Positions 25,401 through 34,146 of a stretch of 64,000 nucleotides of DNA are shown here, in pieces. Under the pieces are notes generated by a model. That model did no database searches, was not told the origin of the DNA, and was given only the letters and a program-made list of their open reading frames with translations. The DNA comes from Palsa-1150 sp964531095. Lineage in GTDB: Bacteria; Myxococcota_A; Polyangia; Polyangiales; Polyangiaceae. The stretch is taken from positions 1 through 64,000 of the forward strand of contig CAZHED010000009.1 of NCBI GenBank assembly GCA_964531095.1. The letters run 5' to 3'. The stretch's first letter is position 1. Each line of letters opens with the position of its first letter. Both the position numbers and the translations under genes were made by a program.

Positions 25401-27281
25401 CTAGCGCGGCGCTCCGTCGGCGACCAAACGCTCGAGCATCGCGTGACGGTCCGAGGGCGTCAGGATGCATCGGCGGACGTCCCTTCCTTCGAGGGCGCAC
25501 GAGCCGTCCTTTCTGGCCTCCTCGCACACGCCGTCTTCGGTCGGGCGGTTGGCGCAGATCGCCACCAGGTCCGTGTCCTTCGCGACCACTTCGCCGTCGA
25601 GCTGCGTGAGCTGCGCGAGTGGCGCGAGGTTCGGATACATCCGGATCCCCCAACGCGGCTCGACGTTGCCGACCACGTACGAAGGATGACACCCGGCATA
25701 CGCGTAAAAGATCGCCCATTCGACATAGACCAACGTCGGGCTCTCCCCGAGACGCGCCTCTGTGCTTTCTCGGCAGTCCATGGCGTGCACGTTGGGCGTT
25801 TCCTTGTCGGCACGCTCCGCGTCCGCGTCGCTTACACGTTGGCGAAGCCACGAAATCGTCGAGAATGCGGCGAGCGCCAGGCCGCAGACGACGGCGGCGC
25901 CAGCGAATGACCCCAAGGGCACGCGGGCGACGTGAACGAGGGCCATGAGCAGGACGACGAAGCAGGGCGCTACCATGAAGCGCTGCGCCTCGGGGGCGGC
26001 GTGATTCACTTCGAGTTGCGTGAATAGGACGAGCGAAATCGCCAGTACGGCCCCGACGAACACGATCTCGCCCGTCGCCACCCGCGGTCGCAGGGCAGCG
26101 AGTGCAAAGCCCGTCGCACACGCAACGAGCGGCAAGAGGTCGAAGAACAGCGCCGCTCGGCCGTCTCGCGAGGCCAGCGAGAGCGGACCGAACGCTTGGG
26201 AGCCGGGACTGCGTGCCTCGACCCACTCGACCGCCTGGACCGGCCCTCCCGGCGCGGCCGATCCATTGAAGAGCAACTGCGTCGCCACGGCCGCGAGCCC
26301 GAGCGCTGCGAGCGCTGCGAAGCCACCGAGCCTCGTGCGTGCGACGATGCGTGGCGCGACGCACCACGCGACGGCCAACGCGGCGGCGGTGACGCCCGCC
26401 GAGGCCTCGTCCGTAATCGCCAGGAGAGCGTAGGAGGCGAGGAGCGCCGGCAGCGTGTGCGCGGATCGCGCGGCTGGGCCGACGCGCGATCGGACGACGA
26501 CACACGCAACGACGCCCACGAGAAGCAGCCCCGAGAGCGGGATGTGCGGCCGAAAGGCGACGAGAAGCAGGTTATCGAACGAGTAACCGTAGAAGTCGGA
26601 GCCGATTTTCCCGCGCATCGACGCGGGTCCCTGGAGCAGGAGCGCAACCGCGCCGAGGGGTGCCGGCCAGAAGCGCTTGTAGCCGAAGGCAAAGAGAAGA
26701 AGGGTGACGCTCGCGCCGATGAGGCCGAACAACACATCGTGGGCGACGGACAGGGCGAGGCTCGAGTTTATGACGCCGAGCGAGAGCGTCTGCACCATCG
26801 CGCCGAGCACGTCGCCCGTCACGTGATAGTGGAGAACCCGCCCGGGCTCGAACGTATTGTCGAACGGTATTTTCTCGGCGCGCATCAAAGAAACGAGCGG
26901 TATGTGCCAGTGTCGGTCCCACATGTGATAGGGCCGCGACAAGTGGGCGCTGAGCTCGAACGCGGCGATCGCCGCCGCCACGGCCGCCAAGGCATGATCG
27001 ACGCGAAGGCCGCGCGGCCATGCGCGGTGCTCGCGGGCCCGCCGCGCGCAGAGGGTCGCAACAATGCCGACGGCCCAGGCGGGCCGAGAGACGAGGACCG
27101 CCGTCTCCAGGGGGACGAAGCGCGCGAGCGTCATGACCCCGAGCATGTCGAAGGCCACGATCTCGGGCAGCGTCAGCGCGAGCCGCCAAAGAGGAGTCGA
27201 CCGGGACGAACGGGCAGCGAGGACCGCGGCGACGGGCAGCAGGTAAAGTGCGACGCTGAGGACGATGGCCCACGACAACAT
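25401..27281 (-). CDS. Large multi-pass membrane protein, glycosyltransferase-like, function unknown
   Basis: This is a 626-residue protein with perhaps 11-13 membrane helices over the first 475 residues, followed by a soluble C-terminal domain of about 150 residues with six cysteines. Motifs such as RPYHMWDRHWHIPL, FDNTFEPGRVLHYHVTGD and GKIGSDFYGYSFDN in loops give the look of a GT-C-type lipid-linked sugar transferase or a DUF2298-like protein. I cannot assign it with confidence. ATG 27281 is chosen because it lies just after pyrE and opens directly into the first helix. Confidence 0.72.
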   Translation of the reverse strand: MLSWAIVLSVALYLLPVAAVLAARSSRSTPLWRLALTLPEIVAFDMLGVMTLARFVPLETAVLVSRPAWAVGIVATLCARRAREHRAWPRGLRVDHALAAVAAAIAAFELSAHLSRPYHMWDRHWHIPLVSLMRAEKIPFDNTFEPGRVLHYHVTGDVLGAMVQTLSLGVINSSLALSVAHDVLFGLIGASVTLLLFAFGYKRFWPAPLGAVALLLQGPASMRGKIGSDFYGYSFDNLLLVAFRPHIPLSGLLLVGVVACVVVRSRVGPAARSAHTLPALLASYALLAITDEASAGVTAAALAVAWCVAPRIVARTRLGGFAALAALGLAAVATQLLFNGSAAPGGPVQAVEWVEARSPGSQAFGPLSLASRDGRAALFFDLLPLVACATGFALAALRPRVATGEIVFVGAVLAISLVLFTQLEVNHAAPEAQRFMVAPCFVVLLMALVHVARVPLGSFAGAAVVCGLALAAFSTISWLRQRVSDADAERADKETPNVHAMDCRESTEARLGESPTLVYVEWAIFYAYAGCHPSYVVGNVEPRWGIRMYPNLAPLAQLTQLDGEVVAKDTDLVAICANRPTEDGVCEEARKDGSCALEGRDVRRCILTPSDRHAMLERLVADGAPR

Positions 27282-27297
27282 CGAAACCGGTGTTGCT

Positions 27298-27915
27298 TTA
27301 TCCGCAGCAGCGTTGCGAGGTCTCTCGAAGGCTCCGCGTCCGTTCCCATTCCGCACGAATCTCGCTCTTGTTGAAGACGGCGGTTACGGCGACACCCTTC
27401 CCTGCTTCGGCGCGGATTCGATCGAGTCCGCCCTCTTCCTCGCGGTCGACGAGGACGAGCACTTGCACGACGTCCAGCCCGTCGGATCGCGCCTTCCGGA
27501 TCGCATCTATCGTGGAACCGCCGGTGGTCACCACGTCATCCACCACGACGACCGGGCCGCTCGAGACGTCGCCCTCAATGAGCTTGCGGCGCCCATGCTT
27601 CTTGGGCTCTTTGCGAGCGCTGAACCACCGTAGGTTGCGGCCTCCGGCGCTGACCTGCGCTGTGCTTATGGCGATCGGATCGGCGCCCATGGTGAGCCCT
27701 CCGACGGCGACCGCGCGCGGGTCGATTTGCGACAGGACCAGCCGCCCGAGGGCAGGCAGGGCTTCGGCGTGGCTGAGTGCCATCTTGCAATCCAGGTACT
27801 CGTCGCTCTTTTTCCCGGACGCGAGCACGTAGGCTCCTGGCGAATGGTCGTACGCCAGGGTTACCAGCAATTCGAGTAGGGTCGCGCGATCGTCTGCCGC
27901 CATGCTGTTGCCCAT
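27298..27915 (-). CDS. pyrE: Orotate phosphoribosyltransferase
   Basis: PyrE joins orotate to PRPP to give OMP in pyrimidine synthesis. The protein is about 205 residues. It shows the N-terminal YVLASGKKSDEYLDCK segment, the RKEPKKHG loop, and the PRPP-binding motif VVVVDDVVTTGGST. Start candidates are ATG 27915 and ATG 27903, plus a GTG at 27930; none has a clear ribosome site. It lies 16 bases upstream of the large membrane protein gene and about 120 bases downstream of the antiporter operon. Confidence 0.95.
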   Translation of the reverse strand: MGNSMAADDRATLLELLVTLAYDHSPGAYVLASGKKSDEYLDCKMALSHAEALPALGRLVLSQIDPRAVAVGGLTMGADPIAISTAQVSAGGRNLRWFSARKEPKKHGRRKLIEGDVSSGPVVVVDDVVTTGGSTIDAIRKARSDGLDVVQVLVLVDREEEGGLDRIRAEAGKGVAVTAVFNKSEIRAEWERTRSLRETSQRCCG

Positions 27916-28038
27916 CGCAGTGGACGGCACTGTAGACCGTCGATGCGGCGCGCACCACTCGTAGTGCAGCCTCCGCCGCGCCCCTTCGGCGTGGCCTGTG
28001 ATGCGCGCACTTCGGGGCTCCGCTCTGGCCGTGCGGCT

Positions 28039-29397
28039 TCACGGAGAAGGCGGCCGCATCGACGGGAAGCTCTGGGAGCCCGCTCTCGTCTCCCCGGTCC
28101 GGTCCAGCCCGAACTTGAACAACACCGGCCCTACCATCTCGTTGATCGCCACCGTCGCTATCACCAGGGCGCGGAAGGCTGTTCCGAAGGAAGGAAACTC
28201 GCGCGCGATCAAGAGAGACAGTCCGAGCGTCAGCCCGGCCTGCGACACCAGCCCCGACCACCCCCAACGAAGCAGCATTGGCGAATCGCCCGCCAGGCGA
28301 GCGGCCGCGCGCGACGCGCCCCACGTCACGGCCGCACGCGCGGCGGAAAGGATCAGCGCCGCCGGCCAGAGACTCCGTAGAAGCGGCACGTCGAGGTCGG
28401 CGCCGGCTATCGCGAAAAAGACGACGTACACAACGGTTCCGGTCTGCTCGATGTACTCGACGAACTTGCCGCCCTGATTGGACATGTTGCGAACGATGAA
28501 GCCCGCTACCATGAAGGTGAGCAGGGAATCGAACCGCAGATACTCGAGCACCGTGCTGACGCCGAATCCCAGGGCGAGAAGCACGACGAGCATCTGCCGA
28601 TTCACGAGGCGCAAGTAGGCGGCGATGACCAGGCCCAGCGTCGTACCGATCGCCACGCTGCCAAAAAGCTCGTGGCCGAGCGTCGTGAACGAGCCGAGCG
28701 AGAAGCTCGCTGCCGGGTCGATCAGCGACCGAACCGAGCCGAGCACCGTCGCCACCAGCACGACCACGATCACGTCGGACGCCATTACGAAGGCCAGCGT
28801 GAACGAGGCGACCGGCCCGGTCGCGCGAGTCTGCGACAGGATTCCGAGCGTCGCCGACGGGCTGCGGCTGACCGCGAGCGAGCCCCAGAGGAGCGCAACG
28901 GCGATGAGCGCGCCGACAGGGAGGGTGCGCGCAAAGGGGATGAGCGACCGCGACGCGATGAACGTGCCGCCGAGGGCCCCGAACACCGCCGTCGTCTGCA
29001 CCAGCTGCGCCCACGCGAGGCTACGAGCCCCTCTGCGGACCGATGCGAGGTCCAGCTCGGCCCCGCCCGCGAGCGCGATCAGACACAGCGCGAGTGTGTT
29101 GACCGGCGACAGGCTCTTGACAGTGTGCTCGTCGACGAGGCCGAGGACGTGGGGGCCGGACGCGATGCCCGCGACGAGATAGCCCGTCAAGTGCGGAAGG
29201 CCGAGGGGCGCGACCATCTCGCTCACAAGCGTCCCGGCGACGAGCAGAAAGCCGAATCCGGCGATGACCCCCATCGCCCCGTGCGCCTCGGGGACCTTGC
29301 GCGCAAGAAAGAAGAGAAGCGTGCCGAACACGGCGAGCAGCGCGGCGTGCGACGCGTGCGTCGCACGCCCCTTGCTCGCCGCGGCCGCCCCGCTCAT
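28039..29397 (-). CDS. CPA2-type cation:proton antiporter (second of a pair)
   Basis: This is a 452-residue protein with about 12 membrane helices and no C-terminal RCK/TrkA nucleotide-binding domain. The sodium/hydrogen-exchanger core is recognised from GLPHLTGYLVAGIASGPHVLG near the N-terminus and FTLAFVMASDVIVVVLVATV, where the Asp of the transport helix follows Ser. MVAGFIVRNMSNQG and GWSGLVSQAGLTLGLSLL also fit the core. It would exchange Na+ or K+ for H+. It overlaps the upstream antiporter gene by 4 bases (ATGA), the last of a three-gene operon with an MscS channel. Confidence 0.88.
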   Translation of the reverse strand: MSGAAAASKGRATHASHAALLAVFGTLLFFLARKVPEAHGAMGVIAGFGFLLVAGTLVSEMVAPLGLPHLTGYLVAGIASGPHVLGLVDEHTVKSLSPVNTLALCLIALAGGAELDLASVRRGARSLAWAQLVQTTAVFGALGGTFIASRSLIPFARTLPVGALIAVALLWGSLAVSRSPSATLGILSQTRATGPVASFTLAFVMASDVIVVVLVATVLGSVRSLIDPAASFSLGSFTTLGHELFGSVAIGTTLGLVIAAYLRLVNRQMLVVLLALGFGVSTVLEYLRFDSLLTFMVAGFIVRNMSNQGGKFVEYIEQTGTVVYVVFFAIAGADLDVPLLRSLWPAALILSAARAAVTWGASRAAARLAGDSPMLLRWGWSGLVSQAGLTLGLSLLIAREFPSFGTAFRALVIATVAINEMVGPVLFKFGLDRTGETRAGSQSFPSMRPPSP

Positions 29398-30620
29398 GTT
29401 CGCGCTCCGGAGGCGGCGCTCCCGGGCGCGGCTTCGATTTCGCCCGCCATCCGGAGCGTGCGTCGCAGCCGAACCGGGCCAACGAACTCGCCCACGGTCG
29501 CCGAGAGCACCGCCACGACGAGCACCGTGTCTCCGACAGCGCCCGGGAATCGCAGCGCGAATACGAGGCCGATGCTCATCGAGAGAGCGCCCGAGGACAG
29601 AAGCGACAGCCCGACCAGCACGCCGCCCTTGCGCGCTGGAGGTGCCGCCGCCGCGACCGCCCAACCGATGACGACTTTGGCCACGATGCGCGCGACGATC
29701 GCCGCCGCCGCGATCCACGGCAGCGCGTCGCTCGCACGGAAGTCGAGGCGCGCGCCGGCGAGAAGCAGCGCCGGCAGGAGCACGGGCCGCTCGGTGGGCG
29801 CGACCATCGCGCGCAGCTCACGACCGTGGCGCGACAGGACGGACGCCGCGAGGCCTGCAAAGAAGCTCACAGTCAACGTCGAAAGGCCCAAGCGGGCGCT
29901 CGCGCCGATGCCGATCAGCGCCACCCCGAAGAGGAGGCCCGATGCGTCTTCCGTGCGCAGCTCGCTCCGCATCAGCAGCGCCGCGCCGGCGCCCAGGAGC
30001 GCCCCCATGCCCACGGTCAGCGCCGGCCAATCGCGCAGCGGCGCCTGCACGGCGACGCTGCGGGTCGGCTCGAGCGCAAAGAGGACGGCGACGGCGAACA
30101 AGGGCAGGAGGTCATCGGCGTGCGCGAGCTCGTTCAGCCGGTCGGCGAGCGGACCGCGCGCGCCGTGCCGCTCGACGACCCAACGCACCGCGTAGCGCGT
30201 CGTCTCCGCGCAGGCCGCCCCGATGCCCCCCGCGAGCAGAACACGCTCGGTCCCCGTCGCGCCGAAGTGGAAGCGTCGCGCGGTGATCCAAGTCGCGGCG
30301 GCCACGGCACCGCCCGTCACGAGCGCACCGAGGGTACCGAGGGCCAGACTTTCGCCCCGCACGCGCCGCTCGCCGGCGAATCCGAAGTCGAGCCCGAGGG
30401 CGAACGCGAGCCATCCGAGCGCCACTTGCACGACCGGCTCGAAAGCGGCAAGCGTCTCGCTGCCCACCAGGTCGAGCGCCCGAGGACCGAGGACGAACCC
30501 CAGCGCCGCGTACTCGACTCCCGAGGGGAGCCCCACGCCCCGCGCGCTCCGGCCGGCCACGAGGAAGCTCCCGAGGTACGAAAGAACCAGGAGCGCCATC
30601 AGGAGCCAGACCGCGTTCAA
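29394..30620 (-). CDS. CPA2-type cation:proton antiporter-like protein (first of a pair)
   Basis: This is a 408-residue membrane protein with 11-12 helices, related to but clearly diverged from the following gene. The N-terminal GLPSGVEYAALGFVLGPRALDL matches the first exchanger helices. The transport-helix position reads LNELAHADDLLPLFAVAV, with an Asp-Asp pair as in electrogenic exchangers. The frame opens at TTG 30620, overlapping the MscS stop (TTGA); ATG 30599 is an alternative start. Two unequal exchangers in one operon may work as a heteromeric pair or with different ions; this is inference. Confidence 0.82.
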   Translation of the reverse strand: MNAVWLLMALLVLSYLGSFLVAGRSARGVGLPSGVEYAALGFVLGPRALDLVGSETLAAFEPVVQVALGWLAFALGLDFGFAGERRVRGESLALGTLGALVTGGAVAAATWITARRFHFGATGTERVLLAGGIGAACAETTRYAVRWVVERHGARGPLADRLNELAHADDLLPLFAVAVLFALEPTRSVAVQAPLRDWPALTVGMGALLGAGAALLMRSELRTEDASGLLFGVALIGIGASARLGLSTLTVSFFAGLAASVLSRHGRELRAMVAPTERPVLLPALLLAGARLDFRASDALPWIAAAAIVARIVAKVVIGWAVAAAAPPARKGGVLVGLSLLSSGALSMSIGLVFALRFPGAVGDTVLVVAVLSATVGEFVGPVRLRRTLRMAGEIEAAPGSAASGART

Positions 30621-32140
30621 GGGTTACTCACCCTCCGACCCAGCGCGATACCGCCGTCGACGATCGCCTGCGCCACGGCGTCGGCGAGCGCCGCGCTTCC
30701 CTGCCTCGCGACGCCGGACACACGCCACCGTGCGCCGTCCGCGTCGATCGACAGGAGATCGACCCTCGCGCGATCGCACGTCGCCCCCGTCGCGATCACG
30801 AGCGCGGCCTCCACCTTCGCCGGGCGCTCCCGCGGGTGGACCGTGATCTCAATCGTGACCATCGGCGCGCCGCCAAGGACGCGCGTGGGATGCCACAACC
30901 CGAGCAGCTGCGGGACCCGCACTTCGCAACCTACCGCGTCCTCCAGCACCAGCTCGAGCAGCGTGACGTCGCGGACGACCCCGGCGCGTCCCCCGGCTTC
31001 GACGAAATCGCCGGGCTTGATCCTGCGGCTGAACACCGCCGGCACGCCCGCCGCCGCGCACGCGAGGACGGGGGTGCATGCGAGCCCGAGCGCCACGAGC
31101 GCGACGACCCCGGCGCGTGACAGCGCGCCGTCGTCGGTACCCGTGATGAGGGGGGCGGCAAGGACGATCGAAACGATCACCATACCCGCGCGCACGAGCA
31201 CACTGGTCGGCCCGGCGAGATCGTGCGGAAGCCAAGAGACATGCGTCTCCCGGCGCGCGATACCGACGAAGAAGAGCCCGACGAAACGCACGGCGACGCC
31301 AAGGGCGACCGCAGCGACCGCGGCGACCACGAACAGCGGAAGCGCCGCGCCGATGCGCCCGATGAGGGCCGAGAGCGGAGCGAGGACGAAGCCGGCGAGG
31401 CGGTCGGTGTAAGGGCGCGTGGCCTCGAACCGCGAGAGCGCGAAGATGAGCCACGAGTAGCAAATCGCGAACTGGGCAATGCGGTGCGCGAGGGCGAGCG
31501 CGACGGCCACAGCCGTGCGGACGGCGGCCGGCCGCACGACTTCGATGTGCCCGAGCTTGAGCGCCGGAATTCGGCCGGGATTGGCCTTGACCCACATCCG
31601 AACGCGCCCCGACAGATCGCCGACGCGTCGGAAGAGCAGGAACGCCAGCAACGCCGAGAAAACGAGAAGCGACAGCGAGAAGACGCTGGTGGCGATGGCG
31701 CTGCGCTTGCGCTCGGCGCGCAGGGCGCCATCCACCTTGGCGGCGACGGTGGCGGCGTAGACGTGCAGCGTCACGTCGCCGCCGGCCGCCTGGGCGTCGT
31801 CGTCGCTCAACGCGACGATCGGAGTCTTTCCGACGAAGACCACCGCGCTCGCCGCCGATGGCTCCTCCACACGCGCCGTCGGCTGGTCGGGATCGTCGAG
31901 GACACTCTCGAGCGCGTGGCCCGCCGCTCGGGCACGTTCCTGGGCACTCTCCTCGGCGCGCTGCGCGCGGAGAGCGAAGACGGCGCGATCGTGCAGGCGG
32001 ACTTCGACAGCGGCGGAGGGGGCATCCGCGTGCGCGACCGACGCGACCAGCGCCCAAGCCAATAGGGCGAGGGCTACCGGGACCGCGGCCCCGCGGCATG
32101 TCGACCGCTGCACCCCGATAGCGTCCGCGGGCGAGGGCAT
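30617..32140 (-). CDS. MscS-family mechanosensitive channel-like protein
   Basis: This is a 507-residue protein. A signal peptide (about 1-39) precedes a periplasmic domain of about 100 residues. Several membrane helices follow, and then an MscS core with SRRIKPGDFVEAGGRAGVVRDV, the conserved beta domain after the pore helix, and VPQLLGLWHPTRV where most members have iPN. The C-terminal alpha/beta domain ends at GRRVSNP. It would open on membrane tension to release solutes. It heads an operon with two cation:proton antiporters, overlapping the first by 4 bases. The Asn of the iPN motif is missing. Confidence 0.82.
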   Translation of the reverse strand: MPSPADAIGVQRSTCRGAAVPVALALLAWALVASVAHADAPSAAVEVRLHDRAVFALRAQRAEESAQERARAAGHALESVLDDPDQPTARVEEPSAASAVVFVGKTPIVALSDDDAQAAGGDVTLHVYAATVAAKVDGALRAERKRSAIATSVFSLSLLVFSALLAFLLFRRVGDLSGRVRMWVKANPGRIPALKLGHIEVVRPAAVRTAVAVALALAHRIAQFAICYSWLIFALSRFEATRPYTDRLAGFVLAPLSALIGRIGAALPLFVVAAVAAVALGVAVRFVGLFFVGIARRETHVSWLPHDLAGPTSVLVRAGMVIVSIVLAAPLITGTDDGALSRAGVVALVALGLACTPVLACAAAGVPAVFSRRIKPGDFVEAGGRAGVVRDVTLLELVLEDAVGCEVRVPQLLGLWHPTRVLGGAPMVTIEITVHPRERPAKVEAALVIATGATCDRARVDLLSIDADGARWRVSGVARQGSAALADAVAQAIVDGGIALGRRVSNP

Positions 32141-32269
32141 TGCGGTCAAGGGGTGGGAGAAGGTCGGGCAACGCGGCGTATTCGGCGCATCGACGATCGA
32201 GAGCGGCACTTCGGGTCTCACGCTGCGAGCGACCGAAGTCACGCCAAAGCGGGGGGGCTACCTGGTCGC

Positions 32270-33550
32270 CTACTGGGCCTCCAGAGTCACCAGCCAACCG
32301 TGTGGCTCCCACTCCTCCTGGTCGGGATCGAACGGATGCTCCGTGCTGCCGACGTTGACCCCTACGAGGAGCAAGCTATCCACCCCCTCGAGCGACTCGA
32401 CGGTGAGCGACGCGTGCGTGGCTCGATCGAGCGACGGGACCGGCATCTCCGCCAGCGTCTGGCCGCGCGCATCGAGCTTCACGACGACCCAGCGCATGCG
32501 CCCGTAGTCCTCCCACTGCGCTTCGAGACGCAGCTTGGCCCCGGCCGGCGCTCCCGCGTGATCGACCAGCACGTAGCTCGCTCCAGTGGGATACACGGGC
32601 TCCGGGGAAGCGAGACGCCGAGCATGCTCGGGCCAGGGAATGTGCCACGCGACGCGGACCGATGGCGTCGCGCGCGCGCGCTCGACCGCGAAACGAACGA
32701 AGATGTCGTCGATCGTCGAGCCAGTCGACAAGGCGCCCTTGAGGGATGCGCGGAGCACGTCGTACCCGCTCGGAGTCGCGCTCCAACGCCACGCACCCGG
32801 CGGTGTCCGGCTGGGCGCGAGCGCCAAGAGGCCCCGAAGAAGCCCCCCCACCTCGCGGGCAAATGTCGCGTCGAGCCAGTCGAAGAAGAGCGACGCGCCG
32901 AAGTCGAACGCGTCGGACCACGGATCGGCGAGAGTGCGTTCGGGGTGCGCCTGAAACGCCAGCGTGTCGGGGGACTGGTCCGCGCACGGCACGGCGAGGT
33001 GTACGAGCGCCTCGGTTTGCGCATTCGCGCTCGCCTCGTCGGTTCCGGGCGCCGCGCGCCAGATGGCGGCACGCGCCAGCGCCCTTGCCAAGGCAACGTC
33101 GAGGGCACACCCGGGTGGGGTGGCGCGATCGACGAGGGCGAACGACGTACCTCGGTCGTAGCGGGCGCGGGGGTCACGTCCGGTCAAGAGCGCGCGCCCG
33201 CTGGCAGCGACGCCGTCGGCAAGGTAGATGTGCCACGCACCCTCCAGGTCCACGTCCGGAAGCGGGAGCGCGAGCGCGCCGGTGAGCACGTCCCACGCGT
33301 TCTCGGCGGAGGACAGCGCCGCAAGTGCCAGCGACGGAGACACGCTGGGAGGGGCGTGAACGCACACCGCGTGGTGGAACGAGCACGCCGACGACCACGA
33401 CGGGCCGATGGGCGGCGGTCGGGCGAAGTCGATGACCGGACCGACCGGAGCAAGCGCGATCTCGGCGCGAAGGGGCCCCGTGTGAAGCAGCAACGCCGAA
33501 AGCGAGAGCGCGGCTGTGAAAGCTGGATGGGATGCTACGGCGCCGCTCAT
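32270..33550 (-). CDS. Secreted protein of unknown function
   Basis: This is a 426-residue protein with a signal peptide over about 1-30 (ALSLSALLLHTGPLRA). A peptidase-like or gingipain-like middle cannot be assigned. A C-terminal beta-rich domain (GASYVLVDHAGAPAGAKLRL, LVGVNVGST) resembles immunoglobulin-like or propeptide-like modules. There are four or five scattered cysteines. The start ATG 33550 is preferred because it begins right before the signal peptide and abuts the -35 box of the divergent promoter. Confidence 0.68.
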   Translation of the reverse strand: MSGAVASHPAFTAALSLSALLLHTGPLRAEIALAPVGPVIDFARPPPIGPSWSSACSFHHAVCVHAPPSVSPSLALAALSSAENAWDVLTGALALPLPDVDLEGAWHIYLADGVAASGRALLTGRDPRARYDRGTSFALVDRATPPGCALDVALARALARAAIWRAAPGTDEASANAQTEALVHLAVPCADQSPDTLAFQAHPERTLADPWSDAFDFGASLFFDWLDATFAREVGGLLRGLLALAPSRTPPGAWRWSATPSGYDVLRASLKGALSTGSTIDDIFVRFAVERARATPSVRVAWHIPWPEHARRLASPEPVYPTGASYVLVDHAGAPAGAKLRLEAQWEDYGRMRWVVVKLDARGQTLAEMPVPSLDRATHASLTVESLEGVDSLLLVGVNVGSTEHPFDPDQEEWEPHGWLVTLEAQ

Positions 33551-33580
33551 TTGACACCCTCTTTCTCGCACTCGTATAAG
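33551..33580 (+). promoter_or_regulatory. Near-consensus sigma-70 promoter with very short leader
   Basis: TTGACA at 33551-33556 is a perfect -35 box, and TATAAG at 33575-33580, 18 bases later, is a five-of-six -10 box. Transcription should begin near 33587, only about 11 bases before the ATG at 33598. The message would therefore be almost leaderless unless a later start codon is used. The -35 box touches the start codon of the divergent gene. Confidence 0.75.
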
Positions 33581-33597
33581 CTAGAAACGTAGCCCCA

Positions 33598-34146
33598 ATG
33601 GTCGCATCCTCGTTCGATCCGACGCACGCGGTCCGCTTCGATCTACCGAGGGGAAGCGTCCGCACCCGCGGAGACGACGACCGCGTTCTGCTCGTGCCCG
33701 CGGCGGCGCTCGACGACCTGGTCCGGTCCGCGGCGCCCGAAGCGGTCGAGGTCTTGGGCCGAGCGCTGGGCGCCGCGATCGGCCGGCGCGCGGCGGCGCG
33801 GATGGGCGATCCGCAGAGCGCCTCGTTGGAGACGTTCGTCGCACAGCTCGGCGGCGAAGCGGCGGTCGCGGGGGTGGGAGCATTGAGCATCGAGCGCTGG
33901 GGGCGAGCGTTGGTCATCGTCATCGAAGACTCGCCGCTCGTTGGCACGCTTCTCGTTCACACGCTGGCTTCGGCGGTCGAGGCCTCGTCCGGGCGCCGGG
34001 CGTCGTGCACGCTTCTGTCGCGCGATGATCGGATCGCGCGGATCCTCGTGAGCAGCGAACGCGCAGCCGCCCGGGTGCGCGCGTGGATCGCATCCGGGGT
34101 CGGCTGGAACGAAGCGGTGATCAAGCTTCACGAAGGTGCAGCATGA
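33598..34146 (+). CDS. Hypothetical cytoplasmic protein
   Basis: This is a 182-residue alpha/beta protein with no signal peptide or membrane helix. Segments such as LGRALGAAIGRRAAARMG and SLETFVAQLGGEAAVAGVGALSIERWGRALVIVIEDSPL look like a compact ligand-binding fold, possibly V4R-like, but I cannot confirm a family. It has a strong promoter directly upstream and overlaps the next gene by 4 bases (ATGA). The pair should be made in fixed ratio. Confidence 0.68.
   Translation: MVASSFDPTHAVRFDLPRGSVRTRGDDDRVLLVPAAALDDLVRSAAPEAVEVLGRALGAAIGRRAAARMGDPQSASLETFVAQLGGEAAVAGVGALSIERWGRALVIVIEDSPLVGTLLVHTLASAVEASSGRRASCTLLSRDDRIARILVSSERAAARVRAWIASGVGWNEAVIKLHEGAA

Noticed and set aside
28672..31412. 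Long plus-strand frames opposite the antiporter/MscS operon
   Set aside because: They are antisense shadows rich in Arg, Ala and Glu with no recognisable domain.
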